A stretch of DNA of 24,014 nt. Origin: SURF-21 sp964529285 (lineage in GTDB: Bacteria; Actinomycetota; Geothermincolia; Geothermincolales; RBG-13-55-18). This document shows positions 1-7,171 of the stretch, in pieces; position 1 is the first letter of the stretch; the number at the start of each line of letters is the position of its first letter. The notes under the pieces are model-generated. The model did not search any database. It had not been told where the DNA came from and saw only the letters and a program-made list of their open reading frames with translations. The position numbers and the translations under genes are program-made. The stretch lies in the NCBI GenBank assembly GCA_964529285.1, contig CAZGWK010000051.1:1-24014 (forward strand). Direction: 5' to 3'.

Positions 1-26
1 CCTGACCCCAATTTGTTGAATTTTTT

Positions 27-1259
27 TTATTCGTTGACTATAGCCTCCCCCGCCACCAGGGCAAGGTAATCGTTTGAACCGTCCTCGATCATCCCCGCTC
101 GCGCGTCCCGGAAGAGCTTCTCTATGGTCGATTCCTTGGAGAGCCCGAAACCGCCCATGAGCTGCACCGCCTCGTTGGCCACCTCGAAAGCCGCCTGCGT
201 GCAGAAGACCTTGGAGGCGATGGAGTATTGCGTGAAGGGCGGGTTGGTGTTGAAGTTGAACTCCACCACGGCACGAGAGAACGCCCTGCAGGCCTCCACC
301 AGCTTGAACATGTGGAAGAGCTTGTAACGTACCAACTGGTGCTCGATGAGCTTCTTCCCGCCCTGCACCCGCTCCTTGCAGTAAGCAAGTGCTTCCTCGT
401 AGGAAGCCCGCGCCACGCCGGTGAAAAAGGCTCCCATGCATGCGTTGGCGGTGGAGAGGGTGACGTCCAGGATGGCTTCGTAGCTCTCCTCGTCGATGAT
501 CATGTACTCCCTGGGGACCCTGACGTTATCGAAGTATATCTCTCCCTGGTTAAGGGCGCGCTGCCCCAGCTTATTCCAGGGCTTCCCGCGGGTGACGCCC
601 GGCAGGTCCAGCGGTATCACGCAGATCCCGCCGCCGGCCATGCCCATCTCAGGTTCTATGGTGAGATAGGCACAGGCATGGGTGGCTATTGTGCCGCAGG
701 ATACCCAGGCTGCCTTGGTGCCATTGATCACGTAATCGTCTCCGTCCAGGGTAGCCCGGCAGGCGGTCTTGGCTATGTCGGGGTCCGAGAACTGCTCCGT
801 GAAGGGCCCCAGGGTGTCGGAGCCGTGGTCGGGCTCGGTTATGGCCCAGCATCCGATGATCTTGGCCTCCTCGTCCTCACAGAAGGGTACGATTATGTTA
901 TCGATCAGGAACTCCGTGGGCACCATGCTGGCGATGAAGGCAGGGAAGCAGGCCACCCCGAAGGAGATCATAAAATCTATGCTGCCCCATGCTATCTCCT
1001 CGAAGAGCATGTGCACTTCCAGGGGCGAGAAGCCGCCGCCCCCGTAGATCTCCGGGAGGAGGATCTTGTGCATGCCGATCTTGTAACCTTTCCTGAAGAC
1101 ATCCCAGAAGATGGACTCCCGGTTTATTACATCCTCGGGATCCAGCTTATCCAGGTCCAGGCTGGCAGGGCGCAGCACCTCCTCGGCGAAAGTATGCACC
1201 ATGTCCCGGTTCATCTTCTGCACCTTAGTGATACCGATGTTCAGGTCCATATAACTCAA
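27..1259 (-). CDS. Acyl-CoA dehydrogenase family protein
   Basis: A 410-aa flavoprotein of the acyl-CoA dehydrogenase (ACAD) fold, the usual family length, expected to introduce an alpha,beta double bond into an acyl-CoA using FAD. Visible motifs are TEPDHGSD (residues 141-148, the FAD/substrate loop), a C-terminal LMGGFGLSKE segment, and RDARAGMIEDGSND, whose Glu392 sits where many ACADs have the catalytic base. The start is TTG at 1259: AGGAGG lies 7 nt upstream of it, whereas the ATG at 1250 would be 16 nt away. It is the last gene of the minus-strand run starting at the SCP2-like gene; the 112-bp AT-rich gap before it could hold its own promoter, though no clear one is seen. The family call is firm; the substrate is unknown. 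Confidence 0.93.
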   Translation of the reverse strand: MSYMDLNIGITKVQKMNRDMVHTFAEEVLRPASLDLDKLDPEDVINRESIFWDVFRKGYKIGMHKILLPEIYGGGGFSPLEVHMLFEEIAWGSIDFMISFGVACFPAFIASMVPTEFLIDNIIVPFCEDEEAKIIGCWAITEPDHGSDTLGPFTEQFSDPDIAKTACRATLDGDDYVINGTKAAWVSCGTIATHACAYLTIEPEMGMAGGGICVIPLDLPGVTRGKPWNKLGQRALNQGEIYFDNVRVPREYMIIDEESYEAILDVTLSTANACMGAFFTGVARASYEEALAYCKERVQGGKKLIEHQLVRYKLFHMFKLVEACRAFSRAVVEFNFNTNPPFTQYSIASKVFCTQAAFEVANEAVQLMGGFGLSKESTIEKLFRDARAGMIEDGSNDYLALVAGEAIVNE

Positions 1260-1371
1260 CTTCGCACCTCCTGTCCTTATGGGGACTAACCTTTATTCAT
1301 GAATTATGAGGTATTTATTTCCAAAATGTTGGTTATTAATGGTAACTAATTCAAAAATAAAGATTTGACCC
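1260..1371. other. AT-rich intergenic gap ending in a TGACCCC motif
   Basis: Unlike the GC-rich genes around it, this gap is strongly AT-rich. At its right end an AT-rich run leads into TTTGACCCC (1364-1372), which touches the stop codon of the acyl-CoA synthetase. A similar TGACCCC followed by AT-rich sequence lies at 3-28, on the other side of the acyl-CoA dehydrogenase gene. Such motifs recall short IS- or REP-associated repeats, but no transposase is present. A promoter for the dehydrogenase may lie here; none is convincing. Confidence 0.4.
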
Positions 1372-2979
1372 CTATTCCTCCAGCTTGTATACGTTATCCG
1401 CTTCCTTCGAGAACTGGTCCTTGAGTACGCGGTCCAGGTGCTTCTCCGACGCGCTCTTGGGTATCTCCTCGACTACCTGCAGGTAGGAAGGGACAGCGTT
1501 GGGCTCCAGCCCCGCCTTCGCTGTCTTGAAAACGGAAGCCGGGTCTATGGTCTTGCCCGCGAAGGGCGACACCGCCGCCACCAGGTCGCTCTCACCCGGC
1601 GCACCCGATGCTGCCGGGATACCGTAGACGCATACCTCCGAGATGTCGGGGTGCTCGCCGATGACCTTCTCCACGTAGGTGGGAATGATGAAGTCCCCCG
1701 CCCGCCTGAGGCCGCCGCCCTCCTTGCGGTAATCGAAGAAGAGCCAGCCCTCCTCGTCCTTGTGCACCATGTCCCCGGTGCGCAGCCAGCCTCCGCGGGT
1801 CTTCGCCTCGGAGTCCTCCTTCCTGCCGTAATACTCCACCTCGGGCTTGACGTTCACGGCGCGCATGAGCAGCTCGCCCGTGACCCCGGGCGGCACCTCG
1901 TTGTCGTTCTCGTCGACGACAACGGCCTCCTGTATCCCCTCCAGGGGCTTGCCGAACGAGCCGATGGGCCCCACGCCGATGGGGTTGTAGGCGAAGCCGC
2001 CCTCCACCGCCCCGTACCATTCCAGGATCTTGACGTCGAAGCGCTTCTCGAAGGCCTCCCAGATGGGTGCGGGTGTGCCGGCGCTGATGACCACCTCCAC
2101 CGGGTTATCGGCGTCGTCCGGTTTGGGGGGCTCGTTGTAAATGCCCGCCATCATCCCGCCCAGGAGCGAGAAGGTGGTGCAGCCGTACTTGCGGCAGACG
2201 TCCCAGATGCGGCTCTTGGTGAAGCGCTGGCTGATGACCCCCAGGATACCCATAGCCAGGGCGGGCAGCAGGCTGATGGCCAGGGCGTTGCCGTGCGTGA
2301 GGGAGAGGCCGGTGTAGATCACCGTCTCCGGGGTGTACTTCCAGATCAGCGTGGGAGCCAGTTGGGCGAACATAGCGGTGCGGGTGGATTTGATCACCAC
2401 CCCCTTGGGATTGCCGGTGACGCCGGAGGTGTAGATGATGGCCATGGGGAGGTTGGGATCGTCCACCCTCCCCTCTATCTCGAAGATGTCCGGACCCTCA
2501 AGTATCTCGTTGATGGTGGGGTACTTGTTCGCCAGGTCCGGATCGGCATCCGGTTTGAGGTTGAGCCATATCCTCTCGATACCCGGTATATCCCTGGCGA
2601 CGCTCTCCGCCTCGGGGAGCAGGTCGGCGGTGGTGACCACCGCCCTGGCCTTACAGTCCTGCAGCATGTAAGCCAGCTTCTCTCCCCTGGTGCGGGGGTC
2701 TATGGGCACGGTGATGGCCCCCAGCAGGGTGGAGGCGCTCATGGTATAGACGGACTCGGGGTGGTTGCGCATCAACGTCGCCACCGCATCGCCCTGTTTG
2801 ATGCCCAGGTCCTGGTAGGCCCGGGCTAACTTGAAGGCGCTGGCGGCTATCTCCCTGTAGGTTAGCTTCTCGTCCGGGTAGAGACCGCCGTTCTCGAATA
2901 TCAGCCCCACCTTGTCCGGGTTCTCCTCCAGCCTTATCTCCAGCATATTGGACAGCAAGGCCGGGTTTCTCTCAGCCAT
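1372..2979 (-). CDS. Acyl-CoA synthetase (AMP-forming), CaiC/FadD-like
   Basis: A 535-aa ANL-superfamily ligase that should activate a carboxylic acid to its CoA thioester through an acyl-adenylate. It shows the P-loop YTSGVTGNPKG (from Tyr183), the A5 region WYGAVEGG, the GWLRTGD segment, DYRKEGGGLRRAGDFI at about 415-430 (hinge), and the C-terminal lysine in SEKHLD (Lys513). Two usual Thr positions are changed: TSGTTG reads TSGVTG and YGxTE reads YGAVE. The same changes occur in its paralogue at 9665-11392, so they are a subfamily trait and not decay. ATG at 2979 is chosen because AAGGGG lies 8 nt upstream; the in-frame GTG (2988) overlaps that site. It lies 36 bp after a DUF2148 gene in the same operon. 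Substrate unknown; a CaiC-, steroid- or bile-acid-type acid is possible. Confidence 0.93.
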   Translation of the reverse strand: MAERNPALLSNMLEIRLEENPDKVGLIFENGGLYPDEKLTYREIAASAFKLARAYQDLGIKQGDAVATLMRNHPESVYTMSASTLLGAITVPIDPRTRGEKLAYMLQDCKARAVVTTADLLPEAESVARDIPGIERIWLNLKPDADPDLANKYPTINEILEGPDIFEIEGRVDDPNLPMAIIYTSGVTGNPKGVVIKSTRTAMFAQLAPTLIWKYTPETVIYTGLSLTHGNALAISLLPALAMGILGVISQRFTKSRIWDVCRKYGCTTFSLLGGMMAGIYNEPPKPDDADNPVEVVISAGTPAPIWEAFEKRFDVKILEWYGAVEGGFAYNPIGVGPIGSFGKPLEGIQEAVVVDENDNEVPPGVTGELLMRAVNVKPEVEYYGRKEDSEAKTRGGWLRTGDMVHKDEEGWLFFDYRKEGGGLRRAGDFIIPTYVEKVIGEHPDISEVCVYGIPAASGAPGESDLVAAVSPFAGKTIDPASVFKTAKAGLEPNAVPSYLQVVEEIPKSASEKHLDRVLKDQFSKEADNVYKLEE

Positions 2980-3015
2980 ATCCATCACCCCTTAACTCTG
3001 CTCGGCAAATCTCCG

Positions 3016-3657
3016 CTACTCCACCGCGCCCATGAAGCGGCGGGTGAAGGAGGGAAACTCCTCGGCGAATTTCTGAGCCCACTCCTCTTCCGTCCAGTAC
3101 TTATGGCGGTCGAAGAAGGGGTTGCGCGGCTGGTAGCTGACAGCCACACCGATGCAGAAGTCCACGTCCTCGATGAACTCGCACGCCGGCGCGGCGGCCC
3201 CGATGGTCTGGAAGACGCGGCAGTGCAGGCCCATGTAATGGGCCACCGAGGCGGCCGCATTCGCCGCCATGTGCACGTCGTAGACCACGAAGTGGCAGCA
3301 CGGGCCGTTGATAATCGATTCCACATCCTCGGCCTTGTTCAGCTCCTCGCAGGTGCGGAAGCCGCAGGCCCCGCAGTCGTAGTTATATACCGACTTGCGC
3401 CTGGCCCCTATCAGCAGTGCCCGGGTGTCCTGCTTGGCGAGGTCTATGAAGCTCCTCCCGTCCCGGTTGAAGAGGGGTGAGACCTCAGCCACGCCCTCGC
3501 AATAGCCGGACAACTCGTCGAACTCCTCGGGCCCTACAACCGACATCCTGATCTTGGGATGGCCGAACTTGAGTGCCGTATTGGCCGCTATAGCCATGCG
3601 TTCGACGGCATGGTTCATGCCTTCCTTGAGCAGTTCGTCGCCGTTGATGATCGCCAT
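3016..3657 (-). CDS. DUF2148 ferredoxin-domain protein (first of a pair)
   Basis: A 213-aa protein with the layout of the DUF2148 / COG4739 family ('protein containing a ferredoxin domain'). The cysteine pattern C95-x2-C98-G-x4-C103 followed by GPCC (C120, C121) could ligate an Fe-S cluster. An Ala-rich helix (VHMAANAAASVAHYMG) and a GAAAPACEF strand follow. No catalytic role is established for this family. ATG at 3657 is preferred to GTG at 3666 because GGAGG lies 8 nt upstream of the ATG and overlaps the GTG. It follows its paralogue by 15 bp and precedes the acyl-CoA synthetase by 36 bp, so it is certainly co-transcribed. A redox-partner role for the acyl-CoA enzymes is inference. Confidence 0.82.
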   Translation of the reverse strand: MAIINGDELLKEGMNHAVERMAIAANTALKFGHPKIRMSVVGPEEFDELSGYCEGVAEVSPLFNRDGRSFIDLAKQDTRALLIGARRKSVYNYDCGACGFRTCEELNKAEDVESIINGPCCHFVVYDVHMAANAAASVAHYMGLHCRVFQTIGAAAPACEFIEDVDFCIGVAVSYQPRNPFFDRHKYWTEEEWAQKFAEEFPSFTRRFMGAVE

Positions 3658-3672
3658 CTCTCTCACCTCCCC

Positions 3673-4344
3673 CTAGCAATATATCGATCTGAAGACCGGG
3701 AAAAGCCGGTGGATAAGCCGGTTCTGGAGGGTCTCGTCGTTGTATTCCGCCCACTCCCTGGGCAGGTCCATAAAGGGGTTCTTCTCCGTCACCGAGGCCA
3801 GGAAGCCCAGGGCGATGTCGCATTTATACGGCAGCAGGTCCATGCGCAGCGCGGCTGCCCCCACCGACATCTTGATGGTGTGGTCGATGCCCAGCTGGCG
3901 GGCCAGGGTCACGGCGCCGTTCAGGGCGTAGGCCATGTTCATGGAGCGCAGCAGGCAAAAAGGGCCCCGGAAAGCCACCGAGGGCTCTTCCGGCAGCCGC
4001 TCCGCATCCCGCAGTCCGTCGCAGAGCAGGTAACCGCACAGGTTGCAGTTCGAATCCATGGGATCGTGGCCCGAGCGGCGGTCGGCCATGATCATGACCA
4101 CGTCGGCGTCCCTTACCTCCACAGCGTCCGAGTGGAAGAAATCCCAGCGCGGATTGTCATCCGCCATCCTGTCGACTGCTATAGACAGGTCCTCTATCTC
4201 GTCCCTGTTATCCAGTACGTGGATGCTTATCTCGTCCACCCCGCCCACGCGCGGGGAAGTGGTGGCGGAAGCCAGCAGCAGTTTGGATGCCAGCTTTACG
4301 CTCTCCAGCCTCCTCTCCTCGTATTCCCTCATCTTTCTTTCCAT
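3673..4344 (-). CDS. DUF2148 ferredoxin-domain protein (second of a pair)
   Basis: A 223-aa paralogue of the neighbouring DUF2148 protein. It keeps C100-x2-C103-G-x4-C108 and a GPFC cysteine (C130), but has one Cys where the partner has a CC pair. The C-terminal half aligns with the partner through the helix after GPFC, the GAAALRMD strand, a second-half Cys (YKCDIALG) and the terminal NPF...EW region. The amphipathic, charged N-terminus (about residues 1-20) has no counterpart in the partner. The start ATG at 4344 has GGGAGG 9 nt upstream. The two genes are 15 bp apart. Two diverged copies side by side suggest a heterodimer, which is inference. Confidence 0.82.
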   Translation of the reverse strand: MERKMREYEERRLESVKLASKLLLASATTSPRVGGVDEISIHVLDNRDEIEDLSIAVDRMADDNPRWDFFHSDAVEVRDADVVMIMADRRSGHDPMDSNCNLCGYLLCDGLRDAERLPEEPSVAFRGPFCLLRSMNMAYALNGAVTLARQLGIDHTIKMSVGAAALRMDLLPYKCDIALGFLASVTEKNPFMDLPREWAEYNDETLQNRLIHRLFPVFRSIYC

Positions 4345-4434
4345 GCCTCATCGCCTCCCTATAAAAGGTCTGGTTGAAATTCCGGTCGGCATCTCTCGCC
4401 TGAAAGAAACCGCGCGCCTATATCGGGCAGACAA

Positions 4435-4836
4435 TCACATGGGAAGGCCATATTCCTCGCAGATGGCGGGATACGCTTCGTAGGCCGGTTTGAGCAGGGG
4501 GAGCATTCCAAGTATCTTGGCCATGGGCCCCTTCGCCTTGATCTTCCTCTTGGCCAGAGCCACGGGCAGCTTCAGCTTCTGCAGCCAGAAGTTGTGGCAG
4601 TCGTCGCCAGCCAACCACATGATGACGTTGCCCTCCGCATCCGTTTCCCCCAGTGCCAGAGAGGGCTTGTCGGCACCGTGCAGAAGCCATATCTCGCCGT
4701 CCGGGTCGTTGATCACGAACTGCACGTTGATGTCCTCGTCGTTGAACTTCTGAGAGACGTCCTCATCCTCGAGCAGCTTCGTGAACAGCTTGCCCAGGAC
4801 CTCGTACATGAAGTCAGTGTCCTTGAAAACCGGCAT
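4435..4836 (-). CDS. SCP2 sterol-binding-domain-like carrier protein
   Basis: A 133-aa single-domain protein resembling the SCP2 (sterol carrier protein 2) fold: an N-terminal helix, FVINDPDGEIWLLHG, a strand pair ending EGNVIMWLAGDD, a helix carrying FWLQKLKLPVALAKRKIKAKG, and a C-terminal helix. SCP2 domains bind fatty acyl-CoAs or sterols in a hydrophobic tunnel; no signal peptide is seen, so it is cytoplasmic. ATG at 4836 has AAAGGGG 8 nt upstream, better than GTG at 4845. It is the first gene of the operon, and its promoter (TTGACG-17-TACTAT) overlaps the predicted TetR operator. A likely role is presenting a hydrophobic CoA ester to the enzymes encoded downstream. The family call rests on pattern, not alignment. 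Confidence 0.7.
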   Translation of the reverse strand: MPVFKDTDFMYEVLGKLFTKLLEDEDVSQKFNDEDINVQFVINDPDGEIWLLHGADKPSLALGETDAEGNVIMWLAGDDCHNFWLQKLKLPVALAKRKIKAKGPMAKILGMLPLLKPAYEAYPAICEEYGLPM

Positions 4837-4896
4837 AGCGCACACCCCTTTCTGAAGATAAACCGATCCGCCTTTACAGACACGATTTCGCCATCA

Positions 4897-4923
4897 CATA
4901 CCCGAGTAGGATACCATAGTATC
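4897..4923. promoter_or_regulatory. Predicted TetR operator, double dyad (SCP2 operon)
   Basis: CATACC-CG-AGTAGG (4897-4910, imperfect outer dyad) runs into GATACCATAGTATC (4910-4923, arms GATAC/GTATC). The same arrangement, with the two dyads sharing one G, occurs at 7033-7059 and 15315-15341. The inner dyad contains the -10 hexamer of the SCP2 operon promoter, so occupancy should block RNA polymerase. Assignment to the TetR protein at 7172-7780 is inferred from the copy in its own promoter region. Confidence 0.75.
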
Positions 4924-4944
4924 TAATCGCTCCAGCCCCGTCAA
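4916..4944 (-). promoter_or_regulatory. SCP2 operon promoter, TTGACG-17-TACTAT
   Basis: On the minus strand, TTGACG (4944-4939) is followed after exactly 17 nt by TACTAT (4921-4916). The -10 lies within the inner operator dyad. The thiolase promoter at 15334-15362 has the same -35, spacer length and operator placement, which strengthens both calls. Transcription would start about 70 nt before the SCP2-like ATG. Confidence 0.7.
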
Positions 4945-5063
4945 CCACAGCACAATTCTACTGCAACGGTGGTGTAAAGGCCACTTGAGATCGACATCGC
5001 CCCTAACACAGTAAACCCCCTGCAGCATGGCCCTGCCGGGTACCGCATACGGGGACAGATCGT

Positions 5064-5093
5064 TTGACACCTCCCCTTCCGGCCATCTACGCT
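5064..5093 (+). promoter_or_regulatory. Possible promoter of the decarboxylase-family gene
   Basis: A consensus TTGACA at 5064-5069 is followed after 18 nt by TACGCT (5088-5093), which keeps only the TA...T positions of a -10. It would give a leader of roughly 90 nt. The -10 is weak and no operator copy overlaps it. Confidence 0.3.
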
Positions 5094-5190
5094 TACAAAC
5101 TGGACGGCATGAACACCCGTTCAGGCCGGAACATCGGGCTTATTACAACAAGGGCCGGTGCCGCAGGTCGATCTACCAGGGAGGGGCAAC

Positions 5191-6099
5191 ATGGAAAGAA
5201 GAAGGAACTTCGCTAAGATGCCGACCTTCACCCAGATGAAAGCGCTGGAGGAAGAATGGGGGAAAGACTTCTTCGCGGGCATAAACCAGTTCGCCTACCA
5301 GGATGAGGACGGCTATTCGTGTAAATGGCCGATCTTCTACCGCGAGCAGCGCGGGATCCTGGGGGTGTTCCCGGCCAGGTACCGCGCCCTCAAGTCCCTG
5401 CTGCCCAGGGACCCGTCAATCCGTCCCGTACAGGTACTGCCCGGGGTCTCCCTTCTCTACATAACCGCCATCGAGAGCGCGGACACGGACATCGAGCCCT
5501 ACAACTCCATCCTCATCGTGACCCCCATCAGGAACCCGGAACATATCGGGCTGCTCTCGCCGCTCAAGATCATACCGGGATACGAGCTCATCCGTCAGGC
5601 ACTGCTCCGGGGGGTTCAGTACTGGTACGTGTGGCGCATACCCGACGATTCCTATATCTCGTACAAGGCAGGCTACGAGGCCTTCGGCATGCCCAAGTTC
5701 GCGGCCGACCTTTCCTGGGAGGAATCGGGCGACCGCATCACCTACGAGGCCAGGGACAACGGGGCTGAGATCCTGACCCTGGAGGCTCAGAAGCTCCCGG
5801 TCCACGATCTCAAGGAAGGCTACACCATGCACGCCCAGGCGTGCTTCTACCGCGACCGGCAGCTCATGACCGAATACGCGAGGGTGTTGTTCAAACGTGC
5901 GGGCGTTTCGCTGGGCGGCGCAAAACTCAAGCTTAGGCTCGGCGAAGACCACCCGCTTGCACGGGAGCTGCGGCAGGCGCTCCTAAGCGATAAACCCCTT
6001 GCCTGGATCTATTTCCCCGAGGATTACATGATAATCTACGAGCCCGGGAGGTGGTCCCTGGACGTCCTGGACCTTTTCCATAACAGGATGCCCGGCTGA
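5191..6099 (+). CDS. Acetoacetate decarboxylase family protein
   Basis: A 302-aa protein resembling the acetoacetate decarboxylase (ADC) family. The segment YKAGYEAFGMPKFAADLSW corresponds to the ADC region that carries the Schiff-base lysine; Lys169 is the candidate. The classical adjacent second lysine is Phe here (PKF, not PKK), so true acetoacetate decarboxylation is uncertain; many ADC-like proteins without that pair act as other decarboxylases, hydratases or aldolases. ATG at 5191 is preferred over GTG at 5158 because GGGAGGGG sits just upstream of the ATG. It is monocistronic on the plus strand, divergent from the SCP2 operon and convergent with the SDR gene (33 bp apart, no evident terminator). 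A role in processing a beta-keto acid from the pathway is inference. Confidence 0.8.
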   Translation: MERRRNFAKMPTFTQMKALEEEWGKDFFAGINQFAYQDEDGYSCKWPIFYREQRGILGVFPARYRALKSLLPRDPSIRPVQVLPGVSLLYITAIESADTDIEPYNSILIVTPIRNPEHIGLLSPLKIIPGYELIRQALLRGVQYWYVWRIPDDSYISYKAGYEAFGMPKFAADLSWEESGDRITYEARDNGAEILTLEAQKLPVHDLKEGYTMHAQACFYRDRQLMTEYARVLFKRAGVSLGGAKLKLRLGEDHPLARELRQALLSDKPLAWIYFPEDYMIIYEPGRWSLDVLDLFHNRMPG

Positions 6100-6132
6100 G
6101 GGGCAAGGGACGGCGGGGGGCGCTTCTCGAGT

Positions 6133-6984
6133 TCAGATCATGCCGTGTCTGGCAAGCCAGAAAAAGAGGGGCTCCGCCACTTCGTACCGGTACAGCAGGG
6201 AGAGCAGCGCGAAGTACAGGCCCGGGAACAGGCGCTTGTTCGCCCACAGCACCTTGGAGGAAGGCTGGGGGAACACGTAGAGCCTGTTTTTCTCCACCGC
6301 TTTTACCACCTTCTCCGCTATCCGTCCCGCATCCATCCTGGAATGCTCGAAGGCTAATCTGGAGATGTCCCTTATGGGGGTATCGGGGGTCACGGTCATG
6401 CTCGAGAGCAGGTGGGTGTCGACAAAGGTCGGACAGACCACCGTCACCCCTATCCCGTGGGGGGAAAGCTCGGTCCTGATGGTCTCCGAGACGGCTATGA
6501 CCCCTGCCTTGGAGGAATTATAGGGAGCCGTCTCCGGGGTCGATATAACGCCGCCGGCGGATGCCGTATTGACGATATGGCCGTTTCCCCGCTCCTTCAT
6601 CAAGGGGATAAAGGCATGGCAGCCGTGCACCACGCCCCAGAAGTTGACGTCTATTATCCTCCTCCAGTCTTCGATGGGTATCTCGCCCACCGCGCCGGCT
6701 CCGAAAACACCGGCATTGTTCACCAGCACTCCGACCCCTCCCCAGGAGGCGAAAAAATGGTTCGCCATGGCCTGGACTTCCTCCAGGTCCCTGACGTCAC
6801 AGCGGTAGAACTCCCCGCTGCCTCCCAGGGCTTCGACCTCCTCCAGCGTCCTCTCGCCCTCAGCCGTCTCGATGTCCACGACGCCGATCCTCCAGCCCCT
6901 GCGGGCCCAGGCAAGGGCGTATGCCTTGCCCAACCCTGAAGATGCCCCGGTGATAACCGCCGACTGATGCGATTTCCCGCTCAT
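6133..6984 (-). CDS. Short-chain dehydrogenase/reductase (classical SDR)
   Basis: A 283-aa NAD(P)-dependent oxidoreductase. It has TGASSGLG (residues 12-19), NNAG (89-92), the structural Asn114, catalytic Ser142, and Tyr155-x3-Lys159 (YNSSK). Asp37 after the second strand (VVDIE) favours NAD(H) over NADP(H). A C-terminal extension (about 230-283, VFPQPSSKVLWANKRLFPGLYFALLSLLYRYE) is hydrophobic and may touch the membrane. The ATG at 6984 with GGGAGGTGGGGC in front is preferred over an upstream in-frame start at 7053, which would run into the operator. It is divergent from tetR and shares its operator region; it could be the hydroxyacyl-CoA or hydroxysteroid dehydrogenase step, since no other 3-hydroxyacyl-CoA dehydrogenase is present here. 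Confidence 0.92.
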   Translation of the reverse strand: MSGKSHQSAVITGASSGLGKAYALAWARRGWRIGVVDIETAEGERTLEEVEALGGSGEFYRCDVRDLEEVQAMANHFFASWGGVGVLVNNAGVFGAGAVGEIPIEDWRRIIDVNFWGVVHGCHAFIPLMKERGNGHIVNTASAGGVISTPETAPYNSSKAGVIAVSETIRTELSPHGIGVTVVCPTFVDTHLLSSMTVTPDTPIRDISRLAFEHSRMDAGRIAEKVVKAVEKNRLYVFPQPSSKVLWANKRLFPGLYFALLSLLYRYEVAEPLFFWLARHGMI

Positions 6985-7029
6985 GCCCCACCTCCCGCGA
7001 TAACGCCGCCTCCGGCTACTCGATATAAG

Positions 7030-7058
7030 TTGCATACTCGAGTAGGATACCATAGTAT
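7030..7058 (+). promoter_or_regulatory. tetR promoter, TTGCAT-17-TAGTAT
   Basis: TTGCAT (7030-7035) and TAGTAT (7053-7058) are separated by 17 nt; the -10 falls in the inner operator dyad and the -35 overlaps the outer one. The dyad symmetry also supplies TACTAT on the minus strand for the SDR gene, but no matching -35 is seen on that side. Autoregulation of tetR is the natural reading. Confidence 0.55.
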
Positions 7059-7059
7059 T
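7033..7059. promoter_or_regulatory. Predicted TetR operator, double dyad (SDR/tetR divergent region)
   Basis: CATACT-CG-AGTAGG (7033-7046) runs into GATACCATAGTATT (7046-7059). Over 27 bp it differs from the copy at 4897-4923 at only two positions. It lies between the divergent SDR (start 6984) and tetR (start 7172) genes, the classic place for a TetR-family autoregulatory site. Confidence 0.8.
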
Positions 7060-7106
7060 TATCGCATGGATCGTGCGCAGCAGATCCTTCTTCCCGGACA
7101 GATACA

Positions 7107-7139
7107 GGCATTACAGCCGTGGGCTGCAGTCGCAATGCC
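7107..7139 (+). promoter_or_regulatory. Nested hairpin in the tetR leader
   Basis: GGCATT (7107-7112) pairs with AATGCC (7134-7139); inside, CAGCC (7114-7118) pairs with GGCTG (7122-7126) around GTG. The structure sits in the roughly 110-nt untranslated leader of tetR, 20-odd nt before its Shine-Dalgarno. It may only be fortuitous pairing. Confidence 0.35.
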
Positions 7140-7171
7140 GGGATGCCAGAGCCCGAGCGAGGAGCGTATTT

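Larger units (their letters stand above)
4837..5190. other. 354-bp regulatory gap between SCP2-like and decarboxylase-family genes
   Basis: This divergent gap holds no supportable gene. Reading left to right it contains the SCP2 leader and ribosome binding site, the double-dyad operator (4897-4923), the minus-strand promoter (-10 at 4916-4921, -35 at 4939-4944), about 110 bp without recognisable signals, and a TTGACA (5064-5069) that could be the -35 of the plus-strand gene. The plus gene's Shine-Dalgarno is GGGAGGGG just before its ATG. Confidence 0.7.

Noticed and set aside
228..1289. A 353-codon open frame on the plus strand
   Set aside because: Shadow of the acyl-CoA dehydrogenase gene; low-complexity translation without motifs.
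1438..2829. A 463-codon open frame on the plus strand
   Set aside because: It mirrors the acyl-CoA synthetase gene, whose motifs are complete on the minus strand.
6100..6132. Expected bidirectional terminator between the convergent decarboxylase-family and SDR genes
   Set aside because: The 33-bp gap is G-rich with no stem-loop.
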